Assembly: GCF_000317225.1 (NCBI RefSeq)
Contig: NZ_AJLL01000005.1
Location: 1-64,000, forward strand
DNA: 64,000 nucleotides
Direction: 5' to 3'
DNA from: Fischerella thermalis PCC 7521
Lineage (GTDB): Bacteria; Cyanobacteriota; Cyanobacteriia; Cyanobacteriales; Nostocaceae
The notes beneath the pieces are model-generated. The model was given only the letters and a program-made list of their open reading frames with translations. It searched no databases and was not told where the DNA came from. How positions within the stretch are numbered: position 1 is the stretch's first letter; the number at the start of each line of letters is the position of its first letter. Shown piece after piece: positions 27,993-38,252 of this stretch. A program made the translations under genes and the position numbers.

Positions 27993-28108
27993 TGCACAAA
28001 ATTTATAGAGTGGTGAATTTGCGTAGAATTGAGGAATCCTGTCGATTAATTCTAAAATAGTGATTGCATTCTGAATTTCAGATCTGATTTCGCACAAGCA
28101 CACATTCC

Positions 28109-30544
28109 ATGCGTATTTCTCTTAAATGGCTGCGGGAACTAGTTGAGGTAAAACTAGCAAGCGAAGAATTAGCAGAAACCCTGACAATGGCAGGGTTTGA
28201 GGTAGAAGATATTGAAGATCGCCGCACTTGGGCTGATGGTGTTGTGATTGGGAGAGTGCTTGAGCGCCAACCCCATCCCAATGCTGATAAATTAAGTGTT
28301 TGTCAAGTTGATATAGGTACGGGAGAAACTCTAAATATTGTTTGCGGCGCTCCCAATGTCCGGGCTGATATTTATGTACCAGTTGCTACAGTCGGCACTT
28401 ATCTACCAAATATTGATTTAAAAATTAAACCTGCAAAATTGCGTGGTGTCCCATCAAATGGCATGATCTGTTCGTTAAAAGAACTGGGTTTGCCAAGTGA
28501 TGTAGATGGAATTCATGTTTTTACCCAAGAGAATCTGCAATTAGGTAGTGATGTGCGTCCTTTGTTGGGTTTGGATGACGTCATTTTAGATGTGACTGCG
28601 ACTGCTAACCGTGCTGATGCTCTAAGTATGGTGGGTATAGCCCGGGAAGTTGCAGCGCTGACGGGTGCAAAATTGACGATTCCTGAGCCTGATGAAGTTT
28701 CGGTTCCCCAAGGTGCGGGAAATTTAGCTATTAAAGTAGCTGATACCCAAGCTTGCCCTACCTATATTGGTACAGTAATCGAACAGGTAAAAATTGCTCC
28801 CTCTCCTGATTGGTTACAACAGCGTTTGCGAGCTGCGGGAGTTAGGCCTATTAATAATGTAGTGGACATTACTAATTATGTATTGTTGGAATGGGGACAG
28901 CCACTACACGCTTTTGATCGCGATCGCCTTGTTTCTATAGCCGGTAGCGAAAAACTAGCCATTGGTGTGCGCTTTGCTAACACCGGAGAAACCCTCAAAA
29001 CCTTAGATGGGCAAACTCGCACCCTCTCCACCCAGAACTTGCTGATTACCGCCAACGATCAACCTGTTGCTTTAGCTGGTGTGATGGGTGGTGAAGAAAG
29101 TGAAGTCCATGAAGGTACGCAAAACCTGTTATTAGAAGCAGCTTTATTTGATTCCGTAGTCATTCGCCGTTCTTCCCGGAGTGTAGGGTTAAGAAGTGAA
29201 TCTTCATCTCGATACGAACGGGGTATAAATAGTGCTGGCTTGGAAATAGCAACACGCCGCGCCTTGACTCTAATTACCGAACTTGCGCAAGGAAGTCTGG
29301 TGACTCAGGAAATTTCTGACAGCCGCCCTGATCCATCAACTTGGACACGTTCAATTGAACTACGTTTAGATCGGGTGAATCAGGTGTTGGGACCTGTTGA
29401 TTTAGGTGAACAACCCGGAGAACTACAAGCTGAAGATGTAGAGCGTACCTTGACTGCCTTGGGATGTCAACTCAAGAGTATCGGCGATCGCAAATGGACA
29501 GTGACAGTACCACCCTACCGTTACCGCGATCTAGAACGGGAAATTGATTTAATCGAAGAAATTGCCCGTCTCTACGGCTATAATCGTTTCTGCGACACTC
29601 TGCCAGAAAAGTCAGGAGCAGGTTATTTGCCTTTTGATGTAGACATGCTGCGTCAGCTACGCGCATGTTTTCGGGCAGAAGGTTTAACAGAATTAATGCA
29701 CTACTCCTTAGTCAAGCCAGGGGAAAATAGACAAATATTGCTGGCAAATCCTTTATTTGTAGAGTATTCAGCCCTACGCACAGATTTACTTTCTGGGTTG
29801 ATTGATGCTTTTGTGTATAATTTAGAACAAGGCAATGGGGCGCTCAATGGATTTGAAATTGGGCGAATTTTCTGGCAAGAAGAAAACGGCTTGCAAGAAG
29901 CAGATGCCATAGCAGGGATTTTGGGAGGCGATCGCAGATCTAACAAGTGGACAAGTAGTGGGCGTGAGCAACCCATGACTTGGTACGAAGCCAAAGGCAC
30001 CTTGGATAGCGTATTTCAGCGCCTGAGTTTGGAGGTGGAGTATCAACCAGATTGCCATGATGAGCGTTTGCATCCAGGTAGAACCGCCTCTTTGTGGATT
30101 CGGGGTAACAGATTGGGTATCTTTGGGCAGTTACATCCCCAACTGCGACACGAAAGAAGCTTGCCAGAAGCAGTTTACGTATTTCAACTAGATTTAGATG
30201 TGCTGTTGGATGCACTAGATCAAGATGAAATTATCGTGCCCACATTCAAGCCTTATTCTACCTATCCAGCTACAGATAGAGATATTGCCTTCTTTGCACC
30301 AATTAAGGTGACAGTTGCCGAAATTGAAAAAGCAATTACTAAAGCAGGTAAAGATTTACTCGAATCTGTAGAACTGTTTGATGAATATCGTGGCGAACAC
30401 GTACCGCAAGGACAACGGAGTTTAGCATTCCGCCTCATTTATCGAGCCAGCGATCGCACTCTCACTGATGCAGAAGTTGAACCCGTGCATCAAAAAGTCC
30501 GTGATACATTGGTCGAAAAATTTGGTGTTGCTCTGAGAAGTTAA
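28109..30544 (+). CDS. pheT: Phenylalanyl-tRNA synthetase beta subunit
   Basis: This 811-residue protein has the expected bacterial PheT layout. An N-terminal EMAP-like tRNA-binding domain (about 40-150) has the segment [15 protein letters not shown]3/B4 editing and B5 domains follow. The catalytic-like domain includes [21 protein letters not shown]-terminal anticodon-binding FDX-ACB domain begins near residue 715 ([16 protein letters not shown]). It forms the alpha2-beta2 enzyme with PheS, which is not in this window. A stem-loop just after the stop probably ends its transcript. Confidence 0.97.
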   Translation: MRISLKWLRELVEVKLASEELAETLTMAGFEVEDIEDRRTWADGVVIGRVLERQPHPNADKLSVCQVDIGTGETLNIVCGAPNVRADIYVPVATVGTYLPNIDLKIKPAKLRGVPSNGMICSLKELGLPSDVDGIHVFTQENLQLGSDVRPLLGLDDVILDVTATANRADALSMVGIAREVAALTGAKLTIPEPDEVSVPQGAGNLAIKVADTQACPTYIGTVIEQVKIAPSPDWLQQRLRAAGVRPINNVVDITNYVLLEWGQPLHAFDRDRLVSIAGSEKLAIGVRFANTGETLKTLDGQTRTLSTQNLLITANDQPVALAGVMGGEESEVHEGTQNLLLEAALFDSVVIRRSSRSVGLRSESSSRYERGINSAGLEIATRRALTLITELAQGSLVTQEISDSRPDPSTWTRSIELRLDRVNQVLGPVDLGEQPGELQAEDVERTLTALGCQLKSIGDRKWTVTVPPYRYRDLEREIDLIEEIARLYGYNRFCDTLPEKSGAGYLPFDVDMLRQLRACFRAEGLTELMHYSLVKPGENRQILLANPLFVEYSALRTDLLSGLIDAFVYNLEQGNGALNGFEIGRIFWQEENGLQEADAIAGILGGDRRSNKWTSSGREQPMTWYEAKGTLDSVFQRLSLEVEYQPDCHDERLHPGRTASLWIRGNRLGIFGQLHPQLRHERSLPEAVYVFQLDLDVLLDALDQDEIIVPTFKPYSTYPATDRDIAFFAPIKVTVAEIEKAITKAGKDLLESVELFDEYRGEHVPQGQRSLAFRLIYRASDRTLTDAEVEPVHQKVRDTLVEKFGVALRS

Positions 30545-30571
30545 TTATTAGTTGTTAGTTGTTAGATGTTA

Positions 30572-30605
30572 GTTGTTTGGATCATCTCAGTCAAATCCAA
30601 ACAAC
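30572..30605 (+). terminator. Stem-loop after pheT
   Basis: GTTGTTTGGAT (30572-30582) pairs perfectly with ATCCAAACAAC (30595-30605) across a 12-base loop. It starts 28 bases after the pheT stop. The arms are made of the GTTAGTTG/CAACTAAC-type short repeats common in this genome. No U-tract follows, so termination efficiency is uncertain. Confidence 0.5.
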
Positions 30606-30643
30606 AATCAACAACCAACTATCAACAATCAACAACCAACTAT
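30602..30643. repeat. Two tandem 21-bp repeats before YciI-like gene
   Basis: Two exact copies of a 21-base unit (CAACAATCAACAACCAACTA plus T) run from 30602 to 30643, followed by a partial third copy (CAACAA) that ends at the start codon of the YciI-like gene. The unit occupies the place of the leader, and no Shine-Dalgarno sequence is visible there. Confidence 0.85.
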
Positions 30644-30651
30644 CAACAAAT

Positions 30652-30921
30652 ATGACTAAATACATCATGTGGGGGACTTACTGTGAAGATGTCCTCGAAA
30701 AACGCGCCTCTTATCGTCAAGCTCATCTAGATGGATTAGCAAAACAAAAAGAATCTGGTGTACTAATTACTATTGGCCCCACCAAAGATTTAACAAAAGT
30801 TTTTGGTATTTACGAAGCCGACAACGAAGATATTGTGCGTCAATTAGTAGAAAATGACCCCTATTGGCAAAACGGAATTTGGACTGAATACTCTATCAAA
30901 GAGTGGATTCAGGCGTTTTAA
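30652..30921 (+). CDS. YciI family protein
   Basis: This protein of about 89 residues has the YciI-type ferredoxin-like fold signature: an N-terminal TKYIMWGTYCEDV strand, a conserved histidine in RQAHLDGLAKQKESG, a GP turn in ITIGPTKDL, and a C-terminal ENDPYWQNGIWTEYSIKEW motif with the conserved DP. I placed the start at the ATG at 30652, because the upstream extension to 30559 encodes only repeat-derived Asn/Gln/Thr residues. Members are small putative enzymes with unclear reactions. Confidence 0.88.
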   Translation: MTKYIMWGTYCEDVLEKRASYRQAHLDGLAKQKESGVLITIGPTKDLTKVFGIYEADNEDIVRQLVENDPYWQNGIWTEYSIKEWIQAF

Positions 30922-31150
30922 ATATTAAGGCAAAAGGTAGTAGACAGCGGTGTATTTCCAGAAATGCAGAAGCTTGGGGGAACAAATTATCTCTAAAATT
31001 CTTCTACTACCTCATTTTTTTGTACGGTTATCATGAAAGATTTCTCATGCAAAAAAATTTGCTATTGCCTAGACTAAAAACGTGGTCAAACAAAACTGTC
31101 TCAACTTCGACTGTTTTTTATCATTGATGTTTAGTTGAGAAGGTAGGTCT

Positions 31151-31567
31151 ATGAACAAGATTTTTAAACGCACAGTTTTACCCGGTTTACTAGCTACAAG
31201 TTTAGTTGGTGCAACCTTTGTACCAGCTAAACCTGCTGCTGCTGATGAATACATACTACAAGATATCGGTATTGGAGCCGGTGCTGGCGTAGTCTCTGGC
31301 GCTATTAGAGGACGGGGTTCTGTCGTCAACAATGCTATCAAAGGTGCGGCGTCTGGTGCTGCTGTCAACGCCGTTCATGGTACTAGACGTCAGTACAAAA
31401 ACCGTCAAAACCGTAATGTGGTTCAAGATGTGGGAGTAGGCGCAGCTGCGGGTGCAGTAACTGGTACAATCCTTCGCGGTAACACCAGACATGTTCTTGG
31501 TGATGCAATTGATGGTGCAGCCGCAGGTGGAGCAATCAATGTCCTCACCAATGGCAAAAGGCAGTAA
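31151..31567 (+). CDS. Secreted glycine-zipper protein
   Basis: This 138-residue protein has a Sec signal peptide (FKRTVLPGLLATSLVGATFV, cleavage likely after AKPAAA near residue 31). Two glycine-zipper blocks follow: DIGIGAGAGVVSGAIRG with GAASGAAVNAVHG, and DVGVGAAAGAVTGTILRG with GAAAGGAINVLTNG. The two halves look like an internal duplication separated by a basic linker (RRQYKNRQNRN). Glycine-zipper proteins insert into or associate with membranes, probably the outer membrane or periplasm here. The specific role is unknown. Confidence 0.8.
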   Translation: MNKIFKRTVLPGLLATSLVGATFVPAKPAAADEYILQDIGIGAGAGVVSGAIRGRGSVVNNAIKGAASGAAVNAVHGTRRQYKNRQNRNVVQDVGVGAAAGAVTGTILRGNTRHVLGDAIDGAAAGGAINVLTNGKRQ

Positions 31568-31592
31568 TTCAAAAATTACATGCCTAAATTAG

Positions 31593-31612
31593 GGGCGCAC
31601 GACTATGCGCCC
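31593..31612. terminator. Hairpin between convergent genes
   Basis: GGGCGCA (31593-31599) pairs perfectly with TGCGCCC (31606-31612) around a six-base loop. It lies between the stop of the glycine-zipper gene (plus) and the stop of the DUF1838 gene (minus), where a two-way terminator is expected. There is no strong T-run on either side. Confidence 0.55.
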
Positions 31613-31664
31613 TCGTAAAAGTCCTGTGTTTTATGCAAAGGAAAACTCTACATCAAATTTAGTG

Positions 31665-32480
31665 TTAGTTTTCTTCTGCTGCTGGTAGAGGGAATCTTTC
31701 ACCAGCTAAATATGCATCTAAATTTTGTTGGAAGTAAAGCCAAGAAGTCATGTCTTCGACATCTAAAAAGGATTTCGGAGCTTTTTTGTATAGAGGAACA
31801 CGAGTATTGATTTCGTCTTTGAGTAGTTGCGGTAATTCGTCGAAGCCTTTTACCTTGCTACCACAAGCACTGTAGATAAGATAACCAGAGCGATCGCCCA
31901 TTTTCATCCAAGGTAGCCATTGGCCAATCCTATCCCAACTTAGTCTCAGTTGAGAAACTGAAGGTAATTCCAAATTGAATAAATCTGTAGTGGGAACAGT
32001 AATTTTAAATAACTCTGCGGCTTGATAAGTAGGTTGGGGACTATATTCGGCTAATTTTGTATTTTCTACTAAGGGGTTGGGATAAGTAGGAAAGATATCA
32101 AATACAAAAGTTGTACTCTCATCATCTACCTGGGCTGGAAACTTGCCTTTAAAATGACCTTGCACTGGGTTATTCGCAACGTGCATGACTGGAACTGTTT
32201 CCCCTGTCCAGGGATTATCCCATCTATGCAAAATCTCTTCTGTTTCGGGGTTAAGGTAATAAGTCAATTCTCTAGAGGTAAAATCCCAGCAACCCGCCTC
32301 AGTGGGGATACATCTGCTTACACTCATACCAACCATTTTAAATAAGAGTGTGCGTTTTTCACCTGGAACAAAAGCGTATATCTTACCTGTCCAGCTTAAA
32401 AAGCTTGATTCAGCAGGATCAAGTGAAGAGCGAGTTTTCACCCAGTATGAGGCTTCTAATTCTTGATTTTGGGCAACCAT
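31665..32480 (-). CDS. DUF1838 family protein
   Basis: This 271-residue protein has no signal peptide and no membrane helix. It is rich in Trp/Tyr and predicted beta structure, with segments such as FLSWTGKIYAFVPGEK, TSRELTYYLNPETEEIL and HRWDNPWTGETVPVMHVANN. These resemble DUF1838 proteins of cyanobacteria and proteobacteria as far as I can recall. Function of the family is unknown to me. The gene stands alone, convergent with the glycine-zipper gene. Confidence 0.6.
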   Translation of the reverse strand: MVAQNQELEASYWVKTRSSLDPAESSFLSWTGKIYAFVPGEKRTLLFKMVGMSVSRCIPTEAGCWDFTSRELTYYLNPETEEILHRWDNPWTGETVPVMHVANNPVQGHFKGKFPAQVDDESTTFVFDIFPTYPNPLVENTKLAEYSPQPTYQAAELFKITVPTTDLFNLELPSVSQLRLSWDRIGQWLPWMKMGDRSGYLIYSACGSKVKGFDELPQLLKDEINTRVPLYKKAPKSFLDVEDMTSWLYFQQNLDAYLAGERFPLPAAEEN

Positions 32481-33100
32481 TTTGTGGCTCCTGACTACTT
32501 ATTAAACAATACCTTTTTAGGTGAAGGTTTTGTTTCAGCACACTTTTGGGTAAAACTTGAGTGTTTTTCAACGCAGAGAGAAGTTTGAGCTAGGGCTTGG
32601 GGCGTACTCTACGAGAAGCCGCCCTACGGGCGTCTACAAAGCAGCGTCCCGGAGGGAACTTCAAAGCTTCGGTGGGGACGCAAAGGAATACGCAGAGGGT
32701 CGCAGAGTTTTCAGAACTTAACTAAGTTTTGTGTAATATTTTACTCAGTTAGTTCGAGATACTCAAGTTAATATCAATATATTGTGAATTAAAACTATAG
32801 CAAAAATCATGTTTTTAGAATCGTAGACGCCCCCAAGGGCGGCTTGTAGGGTACACTCATGGAACACAGATACACACCGATAATCTATCTGTGTTCATCC
32901 GTGTTCATCGGTGTTCGTTAATCAAATCAAACTCTGGACACTTGCCAAAAACCCTTATATTGCTTCTTCAATTCACATTGGCGTAACTATGTTTTAAAAA
33001 ATGACCGCTGATTTACACAGATACACACTGATAGATACAAATAAATTTACCGGGATGTGGTTGTGTTATCTGTTGGTGTTGTTCAAATAAATACTTTGTT
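32481..33100. repeat. Intergenic cluster of dispersed repeats
   Basis: This 620-base gap holds several dispersed elements and no gene. Near 32612-32660 is GAGAAGCCGCCCTACGGGCG followed by TCTACAAAGCAGCGTCCCGG. Near 32690-32705 is the ACGCAGAGGGTCGCAGAG type. An inverted relative (GACGCCCCCAAGGGCGGCTT) lies at about 32826-32845. From 32884 to 32925 and from 33000 to 33040 are copies of the ATCTGTGTTCATC element also found at 17541. These are typical non-coding repeats of Nostocales. Confidence 0.6.
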
Positions 33101-34276
33101 TTATACGCTTTCTCTCCTTCCTTCTTGATTGTCAAAATAACGAAACAGAAAAATCCCAATCGGTAGAAAACTATTAATGGCGATTAGCCGCACAACATGA
33201 CCCGCTGTCACGATTTCTACATTATGATCTAATGTCAAGGCAACTAAGATAATTTCCGCAGATCCTCCAGGTGCTGTCACCAACAGACAAGTTAGCCAAT
33301 CCCAAGACGTTAATTGCATGGCAAGTAAAGTAGCGGCTACCCCAGCAGCAAGAGTCATCGCAACTGAAATGATGGCGTATCCTATAGTTCGTTTTTGGAA
33401 GGTAGGTTTTTCACCCCAATACTCACCGATAGTAATTCCCAGCAACATTTGACCTAGTAACTTAATTACAAGTGGTGGGGTAAAAGAGATATCATCTATA
33501 AAAGGTAGCCAATTGAGAATTGGATTAAATGCCATTCCTACTAATAATGAAGCAAAAAAAGGGGCAGCAGGAACTTTCAGGAATTTCGCTATATAAACTG
33601 CTAAGGTGCTGATTACCAACACCAAGAAGAGTAACTCAAAAGAGTATGGCTCAATAGCAGAGGATATTGGTGGTTGAACTGAGGTATTATTTGTGACTCT
33701 AGCAATTAAGGGTATGAGAAAAACTACGCTTGTTATCCGGAGTGCTTGTACTAATGCCACCAAAGTGACATTTTTATTGTAATCTGCTGCGATAGCTGAC
33801 ATTACCCCCACACCGCCAGGAACTGTAGCTAGCATTGCTGTCAAAAGATTGGTTTTGCTCAAACGGGAATAAATGTAGCCAATGCAACCTCCACACAGTA
33901 GTAAAAACAACGTGAGGCAAACAAAAACTGGAGCACTAGCACTAATATTGGCTAAATTAGCATGGGCATTAGAAGCACCGATAGTTATGCCCACTAATAT
34001 CATTCCAATCTCTCTAGCAGTCCGGTTAGGTTTGGGCAAATAATTATAAAAAATTCGGGATGTCTGGAATATCGCCGCACCAGAAATAATTCCGCCAAAG
34101 ATCCAAGCAATGCCACCAAAATTGAAGTGAAACAGAGCAAAACCAAAGGGTATAGCCAAAAGTAGCTCTGCACTCAGGATCTGGAGTTGCTTGATCAATT
34201 GCTGTTGTTGGCTAACAATAGGATTCGTTGTCGTGCTATCCTCCTGATGAGGAACAACAATTAAATTTTGATTCAT
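33101..34276 (-). CDS. AbrB-family (PF05145-type) polytopic membrane protein
   Basis: The protein has about 391 residues and roughly ten hydrophobic segments arranged as two similar halves, as in the duplicated AbrB membrane domain. Examples are AELLLAIPFGFALFHFNFGG, MLATVPGGVGVMSAIAADYN in the first half and LLVTAPGGSAEIILVALTLD in the second. The PGG motif recurs in both halves. Despite the name, these proteins are not the AbrB transcription regulator but putative transporters. I chose the ATG at 34276, since the extra 20 residues from 34336 are basic and unlike the family. Substrate is unknown. Confidence 0.82.
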   Translation of the reverse strand: MNQNLIVVPHQEDSTTTNPIVSQQQQLIKQLQILSAELLLAIPFGFALFHFNFGGIAWIFGGIISGAAIFQTSRIFYNYLPKPNRTAREIGMILVGITIGASNAHANLANISASAPVFVCLTLFLLLCGGCIGYIYSRLSKTNLLTAMLATVPGGVGVMSAIAADYNKNVTLVALVQALRITSVVFLIPLIARVTNNTSVQPPISSAIEPYSFELLFLVLVISTLAVYIAKFLKVPAAPFFASLLVGMAFNPILNWLPFIDDISFTPPLVIKLLGQMLLGITIGEYWGEKPTFQKRTIGYAIISVAMTLAAGVAATLLAMQLTSWDWLTCLLVTAPGGSAEIILVALTLDHNVEIVTAGHVVRLIAINSFLPIGIFLFRYFDNQEGRRESV

Positions 34277-34403
34277 TAAAAGGTGTTTCTTAAATCGACT
34301 AGTAACCAAACTAGCGCGATCGCACAACACATGCATCTGTGAAAATTGTTAATTGTTAGTGGTTAGTGGTTAATAATTATTTCTCTACTCCCCACTCCCT
34401 CTT

Positions 34404-35774
34404 CTACTTACTATATTTTTCCACGACAGCCGCTAACTGAACTGTAAAAGTGGAACCTTCGGAAGGTTTGCTTTTTACAGAAATAGAGCCACCACAGCCT
34501 CGTAGTAGTTGCTGTACAATTGTTAGACCTAAGCCTGCACCACCAGGATCTTCTGATAGTAGGGGACGCACACGATAAAAGCGGTCAAATATTTTGGGAA
34601 TTTCGCTTTCGCTAATACCAATACCACTATCACGAAATTCTAATTGAACATAATCGCCCTGAAGCCTTCCCCACACCCAAACTTGACCTCCATTGGGAGT
34701 GTATTTGATGCTATTAGAAAGTAGATGAATGACAATTTGCCTCAGTCCTCCACTAACACACCAAACAGCAGGGAGTTCTGTAGGTACGGTATAGGCTAGC
34801 ATAATGCCTTTTTCTTGTGCTAGAGGCTGGTAGGTACTAACTACTCCAGGTACAATGTCTGCTAAGCATACTGCTTCTAAGTTCATTGCTTCTAAATTGC
34901 GCTCGATTTGTACCAGTTCCAATACACCATGAATGAGGGAATTTTGGCGATCGCATTGGGTGTTGAGCATTTGGGAGTAGCGCTGGCGCTGTGGATTTTT
35001 GAGGCTAGGCGAATTTAACAGACTTAAAGCAGTCTTCATATGCGTCAGAGGTGTACGCAGTTCATGACAGACATTGCTTAAGAATTCGTCTTTGAGTTGC
35101 AAACTCTTGTGTAGTGCTTGTTTTTGCCGTTCTATCTTGGCAATCCGTTTAGAAACAATTTGGCGGTTAATTTCATCTTGGCGTTGGAGTTGCTTTGTCA
35201 ACAATCGACTCATCAATGCTGGTTCAGACACACCTGCACAAATCAAATGATCTGGTGCGATCGCCGAGTCTTCTGGCACTATTGCCTGTTTAATACCATC
35301 CAATACCTGCTGGATGATCTTTGGTTCAAAAGTAGATATTGTTAATAAAGTTTTATGATTTTTAATAGCTCGTTCAGCTACTATTAAGCTGCAAAATTTT
35401 GCTGATAACACTATCAAAAAATATTCTCGCTGCCTCTGATTTGGCAAGAATTGCAGACCTTTTTGAGATGAGGAAAATGGTTTGATATTTTCTCTATCCA
35501 CTCCCCCTATTTCTACCTCCCCAAAATGACAATGATAAACAGATCCAGAATTACCTAATTGCTGTTGGTAATACTGAATTTCTGAATGCCAAATTTTTCC
35601 TGGTGGCAGCTTTACCCATAAAGTTGCGGGAATTTGCTGTTCTATTAGTAAGTCTATTTGTGACTTTAATAGTGATAGCAAAATAGCAGGAGTAACAGAC
35701 GAAACTGGAGGAGGCGTTTGTACATCCAAAGCCAGCTGATATATTGATAGTTTCCGAACTAGAGAAACATTCAT
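34404..35774 (-). CDS. Sensor histidine kinase with N-terminal DICT-like domain
   Basis: This 456-residue soluble kinase has an N-terminal sensory region (about 1-190) starting LSIYQLALDVQTPPPVSSVT, which resembles the DICT domain found with cyanobacterial kinases and cyclases. A short coiled linker (KRIAKIERQKQALHKSLQLK) leads to the H-box CHELRTPLTHM near residue 240. The HATPase domain has the N-box LLSNSIKYTPNGG, G1 DSGIGISESEIPKIFDRFYR and G2 GGAGLGLTIVQ. No membrane helix is present. No response regulator gene is next to it. Assignment as kinase is firm; the DICT label is moderate. Confidence 0.88.
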   Translation of the reverse strand: MNVSLVRKLSIYQLALDVQTPPPVSSVTPAILLSLLKSQIDLLIEQQIPATLWVKLPPGKIWHSEIQYYQQQLGNSGSVYHCHFGEVEIGGVDRENIKPFSSSQKGLQFLPNQRQREYFLIVLSAKFCSLIVAERAIKNHKTLLTISTFEPKIIQQVLDGIKQAIVPEDSAIAPDHLICAGVSEPALMSRLLTKQLQRQDEINRQIVSKRIAKIERQKQALHKSLQLKDEFLSNVCHELRTPLTHMKTALSLLNSPSLKNPQRQRYSQMLNTQCDRQNSLIHGVLELVQIERNLEAMNLEAVCLADIVPGVVSTYQPLAQEKGIMLAYTVPTELPAVWCVSGGLRQIVIHLLSNSIKYTPNGGQVWVWGRLQGDYVQLEFRDSGIGISESEIPKIFDRFYRVRPLLSEDPGGAGLGLTIVQQLLRGCGGSISVKSKPSEGSTFTVQLAAVVEKYSK

Positions 35775-36037
35775 GAGTAAAGCAGATAAAGAAAATCTAG
35801 GAGATAGGAGATAGGGGATAGGAAATAGGGGATGGAGGATAGGGGATATTTTATACTGCTAACTTCCAAATTCTAAAACGTCGATTCAGTATTCAGAAAT
35901 TCTCTTTATGGATGAGACAACAGACATGAGGAGACAAGCGAGAAAAATTTCTTCCTTCCCGTGTCTTCCTTGTCCCCTTTCTCCCCCTTATCTCCCTTAT
36001 CTCTGATTCCACGATCCCCAATCTCCGACCCTAATAT

Positions 36038-37537
36038 CTAGGCTTTAGCCCTTAGCCTTTCTTCTAATGCGTCGCGTGCGTGTTCTCTGTCATCAAAGTG
36101 GATTTTTTCGGTTCCGAGAATTTGGTAATCCTCGTGACCTTTACCAGCTAGCAAAACACCGTCTCCGGGTTGTGCTTCTAAAATAGCACTACGAATGGCA
36201 GTAGCGCGATCGCAGATTACTATTGGTTGAACTGTTTCCGGTATCCCTGCTAAGATGTCCTGCAAGATCCGCTCTGGATCTTCAGTACGAGGATTATCGG
36301 ATGTTACGACTGCTACATCAGCTAGTTCAGCGGCTATTTTACCCATTTTTGGGCGCTTAGTCCTATCTCTATCTCCTCCGCAACCAAACACACAAATCAT
36401 CTTACCAGGAATAAATGGACGCGAAGCTTTAAGCAAGTTCTCTAAGCTATCAGGAGTGTGAGCATAATCTACGATGACGCTGATGTCCTGTTGTGGATTC
36501 ACCTGTACTCTTTCCATGCGACCGGGAACCCCCGGGAACTCTGGTATTGTAGATACCACCAATTCTAAATCTAAACCTAAGTGTAAAACTGCTCCTACCG
36601 CTGCCAAAAGATTTTCGAGATTATATTGACCGACTAGGGGTGAACGAAAAGTAGCATCACCTTCTGGTGTATGCAGTTTCCCGCTAACACCATTTGGTTC
36701 GTAACTTAAATCACTCATCCATAAGTCAGCAGTAGAATTGCTAACACTATAACTCCAAACTTGATCTGCATCTAAAGATGCAATTAATCGCTGTCCGTAG
36801 GCGTCATCGGCGTTAATTATTGCCCGCCCTTTGAGATAATCAGAATTAAATAGTAAAGCTTTTGCCGCAAAGTAATCTTCCATGTCGCGGTGGAAGTCAA
36901 GATGGTCTTGGGTAAGGTTACTAAATACCCCGACTTCAAACTTGCATCCCATGACTCGTCCTTGGGCCAAAGCGTGGGAACTAACTTCCATCACACCATA
37001 CTCATTACCAGCGGCTATAGCTGTTGCTAGCTGGTGTTGTAGTTCGACTGCAAATGGTGTGGTATGAACAGCAGTTTGGGTAAACCCCGCCCAACGAGTA
37101 TAGAGAGTACCCATTAAAGCTGTAGGTTTATTTGCTTGATTCAGAAAATATTCGATCAAATGGGTAGTTGTAGTTTTACCGTTTGTACCTGTGACACCCA
37201 CCAATTTAAGTTTTTGCCCTGGATAGTCATAAAAAACTTGGGCGATTTGGGCGCAGGCTTTTATCATGTCTGTGGCGGTAATCACACAAGCCTCTGCTGT
37301 AGGAGGGTGTTTTTGTGCTGCATGAGGAGATATAATTGCCGCTACAGCGCCAGCTGCGATCGCGCTTTGCCAAAAGTCACCACCGTCAACCCGGGTTCCT
37401 GGCATACCAATAAACAAATCTCCTGGACTGGTAGCATGGGAATTTGTTGTTAATCCTGTTACCTCCCTATCCATTGCTGGATGTTGAGGTAAATGCAAAA
37501 TCCCTTCTACAGTAGCTAATAACTCCCGCAGTTTCAT
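36038..37537 (-). CDS. murE: UDP-N-acetylmuramoyl-tripeptide synthetase (MurE)
   Basis: The enzyme (about 499 residues) adds the third amino acid, probably meso-diaminopimelate, to UDP-MurNAc-L-Ala-D-Glu in peptidoglycan synthesis. ATP binding is seen in VGVTGTNGKTTTTHLIEYF, the carbamylated-lysine region in NLTQDHLDFHRDMEDYF, and the DAP-recognition motif in SDNPRTEDP. The start at the ATG at 37537 is supported by GAGG eight bases upstream. An in-frame extension to 37612 encodes residues unlike the family. It stands alone on the minus strand, not in a dcw cluster. Confidence 0.96.
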   Translation of the reverse strand: MKLRELLATVEGILHLPQHPAMDREVTGLTTNSHATSPGDLFIGMPGTRVDGGDFWQSAIAAGAVAAIISPHAAQKHPPTAEACVITATDMIKACAQIAQVFYDYPGQKLKLVGVTGTNGKTTTTHLIEYFLNQANKPTALMGTLYTRWAGFTQTAVHTTPFAVELQHQLATAIAAGNEYGVMEVSSHALAQGRVMGCKFEVGVFSNLTQDHLDFHRDMEDYFAAKALLFNSDYLKGRAIINADDAYGQRLIASLDADQVWSYSVSNSTADLWMSDLSYEPNGVSGKLHTPEGDATFRSPLVGQYNLENLLAAVGAVLHLGLDLELVVSTIPEFPGVPGRMERVQVNPQQDISVIVDYAHTPDSLENLLKASRPFIPGKMICVFGCGGDRDRTKRPKMGKIAAELADVAVVTSDNPRTEDPERILQDILAGIPETVQPIVICDRATAIRSAILEAQPGDGVLLAGKGHEDYQILGTEKIHFDDREHARDALEERLRAKA

Positions 37538-37705
37538 GTTGTGAACCTCTTCAAAAAAGGGACTACAGACTAGGGAAAGAAATTTTAGATTTAGGATTTT
37601 GGATTGATCCAAAATCCTAAATTGCTAGCTTATAGCCTCTAGCTTCAAGTTCCTCACCCATAGCTTGCGCTTTATTCTGCACTATTTTCCCTTTTATACA
37701 AAGAG

Positions 37706-38011
37706 CTATAGATACTTCCGGAGTAAATTTTCCAACTGCTGCACTGATGCACGAGGAGAAGGACGGGGTATGAGTTGCATACTCTCTTGTGTATTGGTGG
37801 GATGGGTATCCTGTGCGCTATTTGATCGATGGGCTAAAAACAAGACAGGAACCTCGTATTGGTAAGCCCCAAACCAATCGTCACGGGTAGTAATATCTCG
37901 AATTTCTAGCTGTAGAGACGGAAAATTTCCCATCTCTACAATTTGTTCTAACTTTTCCTGTAATCCCTCACATAAATGGCATCCTGGTTTACTATATAAG
38001 ATTAGTCGCAT
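37706..38011 (-). CDS. Glutaredoxin-like thioredoxin-fold protein
   Basis: This 101-residue protein starts MRLILYSKPGCHLCEGLQEK with a CxxC active site (C11, C14) right after the first strand. A cis-proline region (EVPVLFLAHRS) follows, as in the glutaredoxin-like DUF836 group. The C-terminal 30 residues are polar. It probably acts as a small thiol-disulfide oxidoreductase in the cytoplasm. The gene lies about 170 bases upstream of murE on the same strand. Confidence 0.82.
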   Translation of the reverse strand: MRLILYSKPGCHLCEGLQEKLEQIVEMGNFPSLQLEIRDITTRDDWFGAYQYEVPVLFLAHRSNSAQDTHPTNTQESMQLIPRPSPRASVQQLENLLRKYL

Positions 38012-38252
38012 TTGTCTATACCAATTTTGACATTCCCAAGCAACAGACTTTTATTATTGTGCTTGCTAGAAGTAATTTTGCAAAATTCAAAAATCTTGAT
38101 ATTTTGGTTGCAACTAAAACACAGAGGAACGCAGAGTCAACAACAGAGGAACGCAGAGTATTTTTTCGCTACGAATCAATGAAACGCTGTAATTAGTTGG
38201 TAAGACTTTGGTTCGTGACTAGGGCTATTTTTATTCAGAGTCCGAGAAGAGA

